Positions 18,520-27,192 are shown, counted from the first letter of the stretch. The stretch is 64,000 bases of DNA from Saccharopolyspora rhizosphaerae (GCF_003931915.1 NZ_RSAA01000014.1:124001-188000), one strand, 5' to 3'. The notes: a model not told the origin generated them from the letters alone. Translations and numbers: made by a program.

Positions 18520-19146
18520 CTAGAACGAGCGGCGCAGGTCCTGCATCGCCACGATGTCGGCCTCGTTGCCCTCGAAGGTGACCTCCGCTTCACGGCGGCC
18601 GAAGGCGTACAGCAGGAGTTCGGCTGGCTCGCCGATCACGCGCACCGTGCGCGGACCGCGCTTGGCCTGGATCTCGGTGCCGTCGGTGCGGCGGAACACG
18701 ACGCCGACCGGGCTGCGGCCGTAGAACATCCGCGCGACCCTGCCCAGCGACTTCCACAGGGTCTCGTCGCGGGTCGGGTCGGACGGGCGCGGCTTCCAGT
18801 TCGGCTGCGCACGGCGCACGTCCTCGTGGTGCACGAAGAACTCGGCGGCGTTGACCGTCTCGTCGACCCCACCGATGCTCATCGGGTTCCACTTGGGCGG
18901 CCCCTGCCGCACCTGGTCCACCAGCTCCGGCCAGGCCAGTTCGCGCAGCTCCTGCTCGGCGCGCTCACCGCGATCGGCCAGTGCCTTGATCAACTTCCCC
19001 GCCAGCGCGTCCGGACGGCGTTCGCGCACCACCAGGTGCACCGCGAGGTCCCTGGTCGTCCACCCCTCGCACAGCGTCGGCGCATCCGGGCCGACTTGCT
19101 CGAACAGATCGCACAACAGCTGGCGCTCATCGCTGGCCACACCCAT
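18520..19146 (-). CDS. TIGR03085 family metal-binding (DinB-like) protein
   Basis: A 208-residue protein of the actinobacterial TIGR03085/maleylpyruvate isomerase-like group, a DinB-type four-helix fold using metal-bound histidines. Diagnostic blocks are LCEGWTTRDLAVHLVVRERR (about 35-54, containing one His ligand), the NAAEFFVHHEDVRRAQP segment (about 109-125, two more), and a C-terminal sterol-carrier-like portion ending in a run of charged residues. The substrate is unknown; some relatives use mycothiol. ATG at 19146 begins MGVASDERQLL; a TTG/GTG extension upstream lacks support. Confidence 0.8.
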   Translation of the reverse strand: MGVASDERQLLCDLFEQVGPDAPTLCEGWTTRDLAVHLVVRERRPDALAGKLIKALADRGERAEQELRELAWPELVDQVRQGPPKWNPMSIGGVDETVNAAEFFVHHEDVRRAQPNWKPRPSDPTRDETLWKSLGRVARMFYGRSPVGVVFRRTDGTEIQAKRGPRTVRVIGEPAELLLYAFGRREAEVTFEGNEADIVAMQDLRRSF

Positions 19147-19269
19147 GGAGCACACTCTAATCGCCCGGGACGTCACGTGTCCGCCGCATCACCGTGCGAC
19201 ACGGGAACGGCACCCCGGATTCCTCCGCGAGTGCCGTTCCTGCGCTGGTGATCAGCCTCCTGCGAGGAG

Positions 19270-20022
19270 TCAGCCCTCGGTGACGAAGGGGCTGGAGGCG
19301 ACCTCCGTGCCGTCCTTGAGCGTGGTGATCTCGAAGTCGCTGAAGACGTTCGGCACGGCCTTCTGCAGCTGCTTCAGGCACTCCACGGCCAGGTTGCGGA
19401 TCTCCACGTCGGCGTGCTCCGAAGCGCGCATCGCGATGAAGTGGCGCCAGGCGCGGTAGTTGCCGGTCACCACGATGCGGGTCTCGGTCGCGTTGGGCAG
19501 CACCGACCGGGCCGCCTGCCGGGCCTGCTTGCGCCGCAGCGTCATCTTCGGCTCGTCGGCGAACTTCTCTTCCAGCGCGGCCAACAGGTCGCTGTAGGCC
19601 TGCACGCTCGCCTCGGCCGCCTGCACGAACTTCTCGTGCAACTCCGGGTCCTCGGCGATGACGTCCGGCTCGACCATGGCGGCGTCGCGCTCCGGGACGT
19701 AGCGCTGCGACAGCTGCGAGTAGGAGAAGTGCCGGTGGCGGATCAGCTCGTGGGTCAACGAGCGGGACATCCCGGTCAGGTAGAACGACACCGACCCGTG
19801 CTCCAGCACGGAGAGGTGACCCACCTCCAGGATGTGCTTGAGGTAGCCGGCGTTGGTGGCGGTCGCCGGGTTCGGCTTGCGCCACGACTGGTAGCACGCG
19901 CGACCGGCGAACTCGGCCAGCGCCTGCCCACCGTCGGCGTCGGTCGACCAGTCCACGTCTTCCGGTGGGAAGAACTCGGTCTTGCCGATCAGCTGCACTT
20001 TCGGCCGGACGATCTCGGTCAC
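19270..20022 (-). CDS. thyX: FAD-dependent thymidylate synthase ThyX
   Basis: A 250-residue flavoenzyme that makes dTMP from dUMP with methylenetetrahydrofolate and NADPH. The ThyX motif RHRx7S is [11 protein letters not shown], residues 95-105. The FAD and dUMP-binding residues around the C-terminal [14 protein letters not shown] helix are present. GTG start at 20022 follows GAAAGGGGCA. Position beside dapA agrees with M. tuberculosis Rv2754c. Confidence 0.95.
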   Translation of the reverse strand: MTEIVRPKVQLIGKTEFFPPEDVDWSTDADGGQALAEFAGRACYQSWRKPNPATATNAGYLKHILEVGHLSVLEHGSVSFYLTGMSRSLTHELIRHRHFSYSQLSQRYVPERDAAMVEPDVIAEDPELHEKFVQAAEASVQAYSDLLAALEEKFADEPKMTLRRKQARQAARSVLPNATETRIVVTGNYRAWRHFIAMRASEHADVEIRNLAVECLKQLQKAVPNVFSDFEITTLKDGTEVASSPFVTEG

Positions 20023-20163
20023 GACGGGCGTGCCCCTTTCCTGCTCTCACGACTCCCCATGTGCTGCCCGAAAGCCTAACCGCCGGACCCGACAAGATCG
20101 CCTGACGCCAGTTGACACCATCGGGCGGTTGCATGACGTCACTTCTGGCGGCATCGTGGTGTC

Positions 20164-20796
20164 ATGGACTTGAACCCCTACATCGACCAGCTCCGCGAAG
20201 ACCTCACCTCCGCCGCTGCCGCCGGCGACGACCAGACGCGGCAGACCGCGGCGGTGCTGTCCGGCGCGATCGAGCCGGCCGCGCGGCTGGCGATCATGAA
20301 CGCGCTGTCGGACCTCGCAGCCGAGGTCACGACGAACCTCGACGGCCAGGTGGTGGACCTGCGGTTGGACGGCCGCGACGTCCGCGTCGTGGTCAGCGGC
20401 AGCAGCCCACCGCCGCCCGCCTCCGACGAGGAGGCCGAACCTCCTCCACCACCGCCCCCCAGCGGCGACAACGGCGACATCAGCCGCATCACCCTGCGGC
20501 TGGTGGAAGAGATCAAGTCCCAGGCCGAGCAGGCCGCGTCCGCCCAGGGCGTGTCGCTGAACACCTTCGTCTCGCAAGCGGTGCAAGGCGCTCTGCAGGG
20601 ACGCGGCCGTGGTGGCCCCTGGGACCGGCCGCGGCGTGGACGGCCTGGTCATGGGCACGGCGGTCACGGGCACGGTCACTCGCACGGTGGCCACGGGCGT
20701 GGCGGTCGCGGCGGCCCGTGGGACGGCCCCGGCTTCGGCGGCTGGCCCGGCGGCGAAGGCGGCGGCTCCCGCGTGCGCGGTTGGGTGCAGGGCTGA
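20164..20796 (+). CDS. Ribbon-helix-helix (HicB/Arc-like) protein with His/Gly-rich tail
   Basis: A 210-residue protein with three parts. Residues 1-80 are a helical domain and a short beta segment (GQVVDLRLDGRDVRVVVSG). A Pro/Glu-rich linker with a seven-proline run follows. Residues about 103-142 look like a ribbon-helix-helix DNA-binding domain: SRITLRLVEEIKSQAEQ then GVSLNTFVSQAVQGAL. The last 65 residues are Gly/Arg/His-rich, including GHGHGGHGHGHSHGGHG, a probable metal-binding tail. No toxin partner is adjacent, so an antitoxin role is not supported; it is more likely a regulator. The downstream DUF4097 gene starts 28 bp after it, apparently co-transcribed, and thyX is divergent. Confidence 0.6.
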   Translation: MDLNPYIDQLREDLTSAAAAGDDQTRQTAAVLSGAIEPAARLAIMNALSDLAAEVTTNLDGQVVDLRLDGRDVRVVVSGSSPPPPASDEEAEPPPPPPPSGDNGDISRITLRLVEEIKSQAEQAASAQGVSLNTFVSQAVQGALQGRGRGGPWDRPRRGRPGHGHGGHGHGHSHGGHGRGGRGGPWDGPGFGGWPGGEGGGSRVRGWVQG

Positions 20797-20824
20797 GCGG
20801 CCGAACGGTGGAAAGGCGGCTTGT

Positions 20825-21808
20825 ATGAGCAAGGACGACTCACCCGAGGACCCGGACCTGAGCCGGGAGTGGTCCGAGTCCGAGGAAGAACTGACTGACC
20901 TGCTGCGCAGCCAGGACTTCGACACCGACGGCCCGGTCCGGATGGACATCGGCACCCACCGCGGTTCGGTCGTGGTCGAGCTGGGCGAGACGGCGGTGAC
21001 GCACGTCGAGGTCCGGCACGCCACGTCGGCGGCCGGGCAGGACTGGCAGAACGGGCTCTCCGGACTGCTGAGCTGGGTCAGCGAGCAGTTCGGCACCGCC
21101 GCGCAGGCCGGCGGGCGCGGCGGCTTCGACCTGGGCAACCTGCCGCAGGCGCCGATCACCGAGGTGGTGCGCCGCACGCGGATCGACCTGAGCGGCAACC
21201 GGCTCGTCGTGCGGGCGCCGACGAACGGGCCGCTGCGCGGGGTCCCGCTGGCGGTGCGGGTGACGGCACCGGTCGGCTCCGAGGTCGGCGTGCAGACCGG
21301 CTCCGCCGAGGTCTCCGTGAGCGGCGCCGCGGGCAAGGTCTCCGTGCAGGGCGGCACGGGCACGGTCTCGGTCGAGGAAGCGACTGACCGGGCCACCGTG
21401 CGCAGCGGTTCCGGCCCCGTCCGGCTGGGCAGCATGCGCGGAGGCGTGCACGCGCGCTCCGGGCGAGGTGACATCGAGGTCGGCGCCATCGGGGCGCCCT
21501 CCTCGGTGGTCAACGGCTCCGGAGCGATCTGGCTCGGCGAAGTCTCGGCCGACGTGCTGGTGCGCACCGGGAGCGGTGACATCACCGTGGCCGACGCCGT
21601 GGACGGCCAGGTCGAGCTCATCAGCGGGTCCGGTGAGCTGCAGGTGTCGGTCCACCGCGGCACGGCCGCCGAGGTCGATCTGACCTCGACGACGGGCACC
21701 GCGCGCAGCGAGCTGGACGTCGCCGAGCAACCACCGGAGGCCGAGCCGACGCTGCGGGTCTTCGGCCGCACCGGCAGTGGTGACGCGGTGCTGACCACCG
21801 CGGGCTGA
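20825..21808 (+). CDS. DUF4097-type beta-strand repeat protein
   Basis: A 327-residue protein with an acidic N-terminus (residues 1-40), then from about residue 130 a chain of short Gly/Ser/Val repeats such as VQTGSAEVSVSG, VRSGSGPVRLG, ARSGRGDIEVGA and RTGSGDITVADA, typical of the right-handed beta-helix of DUF4097/DUF4098 proteins. No signal peptide or membrane segment is seen, so it should be cytoplasmic. ATG at 20825 follows GGAAAGGCGG. Function of the family is unknown; frequent pairing with small DNA-binding proteins suggests a regulatory or sensor role here with the ribbon-helix-helix protein upstream. Confidence 0.75.
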   Translation: MSKDDSPEDPDLSREWSESEEELTDLLRSQDFDTDGPVRMDIGTHRGSVVVELGETAVTHVEVRHATSAAGQDWQNGLSGLLSWVSEQFGTAAQAGGRGGFDLGNLPQAPITEVVRRTRIDLSGNRLVVRAPTNGPLRGVPLAVRVTAPVGSEVGVQTGSAEVSVSGAAGKVSVQGGTGTVSVEEATDRATVRSGSGPVRLGSMRGGVHARSGRGDIEVGAIGAPSSVVNGSGAIWLGEVSADVLVRTGSGDITVADAVDGQVELISGSGELQVSVHRGTAAEVDLTSTTGTARSELDVAEQPPEAEPTLRVFGRTGSGDAVLTTAG

Positions 21809-21814
21809 TCGCCG

Positions 21815-23038
21815 CTACCCCGCCGCGAGTGCGGCCTGGAGCGGGCGGACCAGATCGCCGCGTTCGCCGGCCACGACGTCGTCGAGCCCGAGCCAGGCCG
21901 CCATCTCGCGCAGCGAGGCGGCCAGCTCGGGCCCGACGCGGCCGGCGTCGCGACCGGGTTCCAGGAAGGCCCCGGGCACCCGCAGCACTCCGGCCGCCCG
22001 GTCGGCCTTGAGGTCGACGCGGGCGACGAGCTCACCGTCGAGCAGGAAGGGGAAGACGTAGTAGCCGTACTGCCGCTGGGCTTCCGGGACGTAGATCTCG
22101 ATGCGGTAGCGGAAGCCGAAGAGCCTCTCGGTCCGCGCGCGTTCCCAGATCAGCGGGTCGAACGGGGACAACAGGGCCCTGCCGGTGATCGCCCGCGGAG
22201 TACGAGCCTCCGCGTGCCGGTAGGCGGTCTGACGCCATCCGCGCCCCGCCACCGGCTCCAGCACGCCGTCATCGACGAGCTCGGCGACGGCCTGCTTCGA
22301 CTGCTCCGGGGACAGCCGGTAGTAGTCGCGCAGATCGGCCTCGGTCCCGACGCCCAGCGCTTCGGCTGAGCGCTCCACCAACCCGCGCACCGCTTCAGCG
22401 TCCTCGGGCTCGTGGGCGAGGACCTCCGCAGGCAGCACGCGCTCCGGCAGGTCGTAGAGGCGCTCGAAGCCGCGCCGGGTGCCGGTGGTCAACTCCCCCA
22501 TCGCGAACAGCAGCTCGCAGACGCGCTTGGTGTCGGTGCGGTTCCACCACGGACCGCGGCCCTGCCGCTCGCCTCCGCCGAGCTCGCGCTCCAGCCGCCC
22601 CGCACCGATCGGCCCGAGCTCCTTGACGGCGTTGAGCACGTCGTTGATCAGCTCGGGGTGCTGCTCCAGCAGCTCGCGGGAACGCTTGCGCCACCCGCCG
22701 CCGTGCTCGCGCATCCGCCAGCGCAGCAGAGACCAGTCCTCGACCGGGATCAGCGACGCCTCGTGCGCCCAGTACTCGACGAGCATCCGCGGCTGCCGAG
22801 CGGTGGGTGACCACGCAGCGGTGTCGACCAGCTCCCCCGGGTACGGGCCGAGCCTGCTGAACAGCGGCATGTAGTGGGCGCGGACCGCGACGTTCACCGA
22901 ATCCAGCTGCAGCAGCTTGGTCCGGGACAAAGCGCGCTGGAGGTGCCTGCGGGTCACGGCTCCGCGCGGCCGCGGATCGGCGAAGCCCTGCGCTGCCAGC
23001 ACCGTGCGACGGGCCACGTCCTTGCTGATGGTCTGCAC
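21815..23038 (-). CDS. YcaQ-like winged-helix DNA glycosylase family protein
   Basis: About 407 residues of the HTH_42 family, whose members YcaQ and AlkX unhook DNA interstrand crosslinks and AZL-type proteins give self-resistance. The N-terminal signature TKLLQLDSVNVAVRAHYMPL contains the conserved Q-L-D core, followed by three winged-helix units (for example EHGGGWRKRSRELLEQHP) and the late block SPFDPLIWERARTERLFGF. The start is uncertain: GTG at 23038 fits the family N-terminus, but the frame stays open to 23143. It is convergent with the DUF4097 gene, 6 bp apart, and has no biosynthetic gene cluster beside it, so a general repair role is likelier than self-resistance. Confidence 0.78.
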   Translation of the reverse strand: MQTISKDVARRTVLAAQGFADPRPRGAVTRRHLQRALSRTKLLQLDSVNVAVRAHYMPLFSRLGPYPGELVDTAAWSPTARQPRMLVEYWAHEASLIPVEDWSLLRWRMREHGGGWRKRSRELLEQHPELINDVLNAVKELGPIGAGRLERELGGGERQGRGPWWNRTDTKRVCELLFAMGELTTGTRRGFERLYDLPERVLPAEVLAHEPEDAEAVRGLVERSAEALGVGTEADLRDYYRLSPEQSKQAVAELVDDGVLEPVAGRGWRQTAYRHAEARTPRAITGRALLSPFDPLIWERARTERLFGFRYRIEIYVPEAQRQYGYYVFPFLLDGELVARVDLKADRAAGVLRVPGAFLEPGRDAGRVGPELAASLREMAAWLGLDDVVAGERGDLVRPLQAALAAG

Positions 23039-23314
23039 CTGGGGAATCGTGCCACCACTCCCCGACACTCCGGTACTCACGACCGCGCGCCAGGTGCTTC
23101 GAGGACGCGGCGGCTCTGGGTGCGGGGACTCAGCTCGCATCACTTCAGGTCCTGAGCGGCCCTACGCCGCGTCGACATGCTTGGGGAGCGGCGCACGGAG
23201 CTACGGAGCGCTGTGCTCCCCCGTTAGGATCTTTCAGCCCGCACCGCCAGGCGACGAACGTGGAAGATGCCCTGACTGAGGGGAGTTGTCGAGCGGCACG
23301 TTAGGTTGTCGCGC

Positions 23315-23878
23315 ATGGCCGAAGCCGATGTGCGCGAAGCAGTGGCGTCCGATGCCGCCGAGATCGCACGCATTCAGGTCCAGACGTGGGAGACCGCGTA
23401 CGCCGAGGTGCTCCCGCCGGCCGTGCTGGCCGGTTTGGACACCGCCGAGGCCGAGCAGGAGTGGCGAGAGGCCGTCACGTCCGGAGCAGCGACTGTGCTG
23501 CTCGCGATCGAGGGTCGCTGGACCGTGGGTTTCTGCGCGGCAGGCCTCGCCCCGGAGTCGGAGGTGGCCGCCGCCGACGGCACGCTGCCGGAAGACAGCT
23601 CGACGACTGTGCTGGTCAGCGCCTTGCTGGTGGAGCCGCGCTGGGGTCGTCGGGGCCACGCCGGCAGGCTGCTGGCGACGATGGGCCGCCGGTTCACCGA
23701 ACGCGGGGCCACGCGTGGCATCACCTGGGTGCCCGAGTCGGACTCGGCGTCGTTGTCGTTCTACCGCTCTGCGGGCTGGGACCCGGACGGTACGGTGCGC
23801 ACGTTGGACGCGGGTGGGCGCCCGCTCCGCGAGATGCGCCTGACCGGTCCGCTGGACCTCGAGCTCGAGCACCACTGA
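23315..23878 (+). CDS. GNAT family N-acetyltransferase
   Basis: A 187-residue single GNAT domain. N-terminal strand and helix DVREAVASDAAEIARIQVQT, the beta-4 strand VSALLVEPRWGRRGHAGRLL carrying an acetyl-CoA P-loop variant (RWGRRGHAG, about residues 111-119), and a C-terminal SLSFYRSAGWDPDG segment with the conserved Tyr. The acceptor substrate cannot be predicted. It lies 20 bp upstream of a small membrane protein gene and probably forms a two-gene unit with it. Confidence 0.8.
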   Translation: MAEADVREAVASDAAEIARIQVQTWETAYAEVLPPAVLAGLDTAEAEQEWREAVTSGAATVLLAIEGRWTVGFCAAGLAPESEVAAADGTLPEDSSTTVLVSALLVEPRWGRRGHAGRLLATMGRRFTERGATRGITWVPESDSASLSFYRSAGWDPDGTVRTLDAGGRPLREMRLTGPLDLELEHH

Positions 23879-23898
23879 CGCCTGCCCCGGAGCCGACC

Positions 23899-24390
23899 GT
23901 GCTGACCATCATCGGGTTGCTCTCGACCACCTTCGGTGTCTCGGTGGCGTCCGCACTGCTCCCGTTGATCAGCGTCGAACTGTTCGCGATCGGGCTGGTG
24001 CTGAAGGAGCCGGAGATCCCGTGGTGGGTGCTGGCGCTGGTCATCGCCACCGGCCAGATCGGCGGCAAGCTCTTGCACTACTACGCGGCGCGCGGCGCCA
24101 TCCGGCTGCCCCGGTTCCTGCGCCGCGAGAAGTCCGGGAAGAGCTCCCCCGGCCGTTGGAGGGCCTGGCTGGAGTCGTTCCGGGAGAACTGCCGCAACCG
24201 CCCGGTTTGGGCGGGCTCGGTCCTGCTGATCAGCGCCGTGGCCAGCCTGCCTCCGTTCGCGGCGGTGGCCGTCATCGCCGGCTGGGCCAAGGTCCCGGTG
24301 TCGACCTTCCTGATCACCGGATTCATCGGCCGCTTCGCCCGCTTCGGAGTCCTCGCAGCAGCCCCAGCAGCCATGGCCACCTGGCTCTGA
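23899..24390 (+). CDS. Small multi-pass membrane protein, VTT/YqaA-like
   Basis: A 163-residue integral membrane protein with four to five hydrophobic segments: TIIGLLSTTFGVSVASALLP, WWVLALVIATGQIGGK, VLLISAVASLPPFAAVAVIA, and FLITGFIGRFARFGVL. The GTxxGxxxY-like helix (ATGQIGGKLLHYYAAR) and the SLPPF re-entrant motif resemble SNARE-associated/VTT (DedA-related) proteins such as YqaA. A basic loop (RFLRREKSGKSSPGRWRAW) faces the cytoplasm. GTG at 23899 is the first start that keeps the opening helix. The role in lipid scrambling known for DedA relatives is only a possibility. Confidence 0.65.
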   Translation: MLTIIGLLSTTFGVSVASALLPLISVELFAIGLVLKEPEIPWWVLALVIATGQIGGKLLHYYAARGAIRLPRFLRREKSGKSSPGRWRAWLESFRENCRNRPVWAGSVLLISAVASLPPFAAVAVIAGWAKVPVSTFLITGFIGRFARFGVLAAAPAAMATWL

Positions 24391-24459
24391 CACTCGGACC
24401 ACACGCCCCCAGCCCGCGCTGAGCACCACCTCGCGAGATGCACGCCTCACCACCAACAA

Positions 24460-25240
24460 TCCACTGAGCAGGCAAGCCACAGCGCAGGCACAACCCCGCC
24501 GCGCATGTCGGAGCGACCGGAGCCCCAACACCAGGAGCCCGGGCGATCAGATCTCGCGGGAAGTTCGACGTCCCACCACCCCGACAGGCCCGTCAGCCGA
24601 CATGACCGGGGGCGGTTCTCGTGCCATGCCTCACCAGTGAAGAAAGCGGCGCCCCGAAGGCTGGAGCAGAACTCGCAGCGCCTTACCTTCCTCAAGCGGG
24701 CTGGAGTCGAATTCTCGAGAAGGTCGACTCAGCCGAACCGCGGCCTTCAGTGCCAACACAGCAGAGCGCCTGCGGTGCTGAAGCGGAGCGCTGGAAAGCG
24801 CAGGCTTTCCGAGCACCGAAGGTGCAGCACATCTCCAGGGCCACCTCGTCCGACCCGGGGGTCGAACGTCACGAGAAGTTCGTCGCGACCAAGCCGCAAC
24901 GGCCCACCGATGCCGAACACATCGGGGAATGGCCGGTCCCGACTCGAGGGAGCATTGGAAGCGCAGTTCTCTCGAGCGCCAAAGGCGCAACAGACCTCCG
25001 GCGCTCCACCTGCTCCGAAGCGGGGGTCGCACTTCGCGAGATGTTCGACCCCACCGAGCCGCACCGGCCAGGAGTGCCGACACGGCAGGGAGCCGCGGGT
25101 CGCGGCCCGGAGCACTGAAAGCGCAGGTCTTTCGGGTGCGGAGGGCGGAGCGTGCTCTCCGGCGACTCACCTCCACGAGGCGGGCAAGGAGTCGAACTTC
25201 TCGCGAGGTTCGACGGTCGGTGCCTGGGGGTTCCGGGAGG
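24460..25240. repeat. Array of about 160-bp diverged tandem repeats, each with a palindrome
   Basis: The whole gap 24391-25378 lacks a credible gene. Four clear units begin near 24624, 24786, 24950 and 25110 (spacings 162, 164, 160 bp), each opening like GGAGC-CTGGAAGCGCAG, continuing with a CCGAAGG-type box and a CCTCC block, and carrying an imperfect palindrome. The palindromes are at 24707-24728, 24861-24884, 25026-25049 and 25191-25214; the last, GTCGAACTTCTCGC plus GAGGTTCGAC, is nearly perfect. A fifth, degenerate unit is marked by GATCTCGCGGGAAGTTCGAC ending at 24569. Spacing is not a multiple of three, and stops break each frame, so I treat it as non-coding. Confidence 0.75.
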
Positions 25241-25315
25241 CTTCGGCTGTCAGCTGGCCAATTGCGGGCCGGCTTCGGCGGCGAAGCCCCCGTGGTCGCA
25301 GCCCTCTCCGAACGG

Positions 25316-25353
25316 CGGACGCCCCCTCGCAGTGGGGTGCGAGGGGGCGTCCG
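25316..25353 (-). terminator. Terminator at the end of the minus-strand accessory cluster
   Basis: CGGACGCCCCCTCGC and GCGAGGGGGCGTCCG form a perfect 15-bp stem with an 8-nt loop, 25 bp past the stop of the small secreted protein gene at 25379. Confidence 0.8.
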
Positions 25354-25378
25354 GGAAGGGTTGGTCAGAGGCGGTCGG

Positions 25379-25642
25379 TCAGAAGTCCGGGAGCTTGGGC
25401 AGGTCCGGGAGGCCGAGGCGGCCGGGGACTCCGAGGACGGAGTCGATCAGGCCGAAGACCGGCACGCCGAGCGGGGCGAAGGTGTACTTGTCGTTGAGGT
25501 CGCCGGTGTCGGGTTCGTCGACGATGGCCGGACCGTCCTGCGCGGCCTGTGCCGGGGCCGCCATCGCGGCCGGGGCGAGGGTGAACAGGGCGGCGCCCGC
25601 CAGGAGCGAGGCGGTGAGGGCGCGGGGTGCGGTGTTGCTCAT
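25379..25642 (-). CDS. Small secreted protein of unknown function
   Basis: An 87-residue precursor with a clear signal peptide (SNTAPRALTASLLAGAALF, then LAPAAMA|APAQA). The mature 50-60 residues are acidic at first (QDGPAIVDEPDTGDLNDKY), then Pro/Leu/Gly-rich (PLGVPVFGLIDSVLGVPGR, ending LPDLPKLPDF), with no cysteine. The ATG at 25642 has GGAACGCAG upstream. I do not recognise a family. It is 64 bp downstream of another tiny exported protein with a similar Val/Leu/Pro pattern; both may be surface-active or cell-wall peptides. Confidence 0.6.
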   Translation of the reverse strand: MSNTAPRALTASLLAGAALFTLAPAAMAAPAQAAQDGPAIVDEPDTGDLNDKYTFAPLGVPVFGLIDSVLGVPGRLGLPDLPKLPDF

Positions 25643-25706
25643 CTGCGTTCCTTTCGTCGGAGCGACCTGCCTCGTGGTGCGCGCCACGAAGCGGGCCGAG
25701 CGGGGG

Positions 25707-25898
25707 TCACGGGGTCAGCAGGTCCACGACCGGAGCCAGCAGCTGCGTGGGCAGCTGGACGGTCAGGCCGAGCACCGGCCCTAGGTCGACCCCCGGCACG
25801 AGCCAGATCGACTCCGCGTTGGCAACACCGCTGGTGAGCAGCGCAGCGCTCACCGCGACGACCACCGTGGTGGCGACGCGACGGACGGACTGAGACAT
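25707..25898 (-). CDS. Tiny secreted hydrophobic protein
   Basis: A 63-residue precursor. A signal peptide (RRVATTVVVAVSAALLTSG, cleavage at VANA|ES) releases only about 35 residues: ESIWLVPGVDLGPVLGLT followed by VQLPTQLLAPVVDLLTP. The mature part is strongly hydrophobic, without Cys, Lys or Arg. The ATG at 25898 follows GAGGAGGAAACCACC on the minus strand, an excellent ribosome binding site, which argues that this very short gene is real. Function is unknown. Confidence 0.6.
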   Translation of the reverse strand: MSQSVRRVATTVVVAVSAALLTSGVANAESIWLVPGVDLGPVLGLTVQLPTQLLAPVVDLLTP

Positions 25899-25945
25899 GG
25901 TGGTTTCCTCCTCACAGCTCTCCACCGGCGGCGGCCGGCGGAAGA

Positions 25946-27184
25946 TCAGCAGACGGCGTCCGAGGGCTTCGGGTTGCCGAGTCCGAACAGTGGGCGCAGC
26001 GCGACACCGGCGTAGGTGCCGATGATGGCCATCACGCCCCACAGCCAGCCGTGCAGGCTGAACGAGGCGATGCCGGAGAAGTAGGCGCCGATGTTGCAGC
26101 CGCCCGCGAAGCGCGCGCCCACGCCCATCAAGATCCCGCCGAGGACCGCGCCGACGGCCATCTTCCACGGGACCTTCCGGTGCAGGGTGAACGCGCCGGC
26201 CAGCGCAGCGGCGATCAGCGCGCCGATCATGATCCCGAAGTCCATCACCGAGATCCGGTCGGTGAGCACCGACGAGGCGAGCTTCGCGGCGTTGTCCGGG
26301 TCCTGCCAGAACGGCGCGCTGGAGATGTCGATGCCGACGGCGCCGAGGATCTTCGCTCCCCACAGGCCGAACGCGGACGTGATGCCCCAGGAGTTGCCGG
26401 AGACGAACAGCGTCACCGCGTTGAGCACGGCCAGCAGCACCGCACCGACCCACAGCGGCCAGGAACCGCGCAGCGCGCGGACGATGCCCTTGGCGACCGG
26501 CGGCTGGCCGATCGGCGGAGGCGTGCGCCGCCGCTCCACCAGCACCGAGATGCCGACGACCGCACCGATGATGAGCAGCGTGAACAGCACGCCGCCCGCG
26601 TAGCCCAGCGGGGTGTCCGCCAGCGAGACCTTCGGGCCGATGCTCTGCACGCTCTTGATGAACGGCGAGATGAACGCGCTGAACACCGAGCCGACGATGA
26701 ATCCGCCGAGGGTGAGCACGATCGCAGTCTGGCCGCTGCCGACCGCGAAGAGCGTGCCCGAGGCGCAGGAACCGCCGACCTGCATGCCGACGCCGAACAG
26801 GAACGCCCCGAAGACGACGCCCAGCCCGGCCGTCTGCAGCTGGGGTTGTGGCTCACCCGACAGCGAGAACCCGGTTCCGAGGATCCCGGCGAACAGCAGG
26901 GCCGCGACACCGAGCATGAGCATGTGCGCTCGGATCGCGCGTCCCTGCCCGACCGTGATCAGCTGGCGCCACGCGGAGGTGAAGCCGAACCGGGAGTGGA
27001 ACAGCACCAACCCCAGCGCCAGGCCGACCGCGTAGAGCACGGTCATCTTCCAGCCGGCCACGCTGTGCACGGCCACGCCGAGCACTGCGGCGATCGCGAT
27101 GCCGATCGCCACGACACCGCGTTGCGCGGGCGGGGCCTCGCGCACCAGCGGCGGGGCAGGTCTTCCTGCTTCCACAACAGACAT
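25946..27184 (-). CDS. YeeE/YedE family (TsuA-like) sulfur transporter
   Basis: A 412-residue polytopic membrane protein with about ten helices in two pseudo-repeats. Each repeat carries the conserved cysteine motif of the family: GGSCASGTLFAVGSG (about residues 155-169) and GGCNIGAYFSG (about 370-380). In the thiosulfate transporter TsuA such cysteines line the pore and relay the substrate. A further cysteine is the last residue (SDAVC). ATG at 27184 is 8 bp after the stop of the upstream membrane protein gene, so the two are coupled. The substrate could be thiosulfate or another reduced sulfur or selenium species; the operon context favours sulfur. Confidence 0.85.
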   Translation of the reverse strand: MSVVEAGRPAPPLVREAPPAQRGVVAIGIAIAAVLGVAVHSVAGWKMTVLYAVGLALGLVLFHSRFGFTSAWRQLITVGQGRAIRAHMLMLGVAALLFAGILGTGFSLSGEPQPQLQTAGLGVVFGAFLFGVGMQVGGSCASGTLFAVGSGQTAIVLTLGGFIVGSVFSAFISPFIKSVQSIGPKVSLADTPLGYAGGVLFTLLIIGAVVGISVLVERRRTPPPIGQPPVAKGIVRALRGSWPLWVGAVLLAVLNAVTLFVSGNSWGITSAFGLWGAKILGAVGIDISSAPFWQDPDNAAKLASSVLTDRISVMDFGIMIGALIAAALAGAFTLHRKVPWKMAVGAVLGGILMGVGARFAGGCNIGAYFSGIASFSLHGWLWGVMAIIGTYAGVALRPLFGLGNPKPSDAVC

Positions 27185-27192
27185 GGGCACTC

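Noticed and set aside
20164..20796. HicB antitoxin of a toxin-antitoxin pair
   Set aside because: No HicA-like or other toxin gene adjoins; the partner is a DUF4097 protein.
21815..23038. Self-resistance glycosylase of a natural product cluster
   Set aside because: No biosynthetic genes lie nearby; a general repair role fits better.
24631..25176. 181-codon minus-strand frame with repeated TSREVRPP-like segments
   Set aside because: It reads through the 160-bp repeats, whose spacing is not a multiple of three, so the apparent protein repeats are a by-product; there is no ribosome binding site.
24460..25240. CRISPR array or plasmid-type iterons
   Set aside because: Period of 160 bp with diverged units and no adjacent cas or rep gene.
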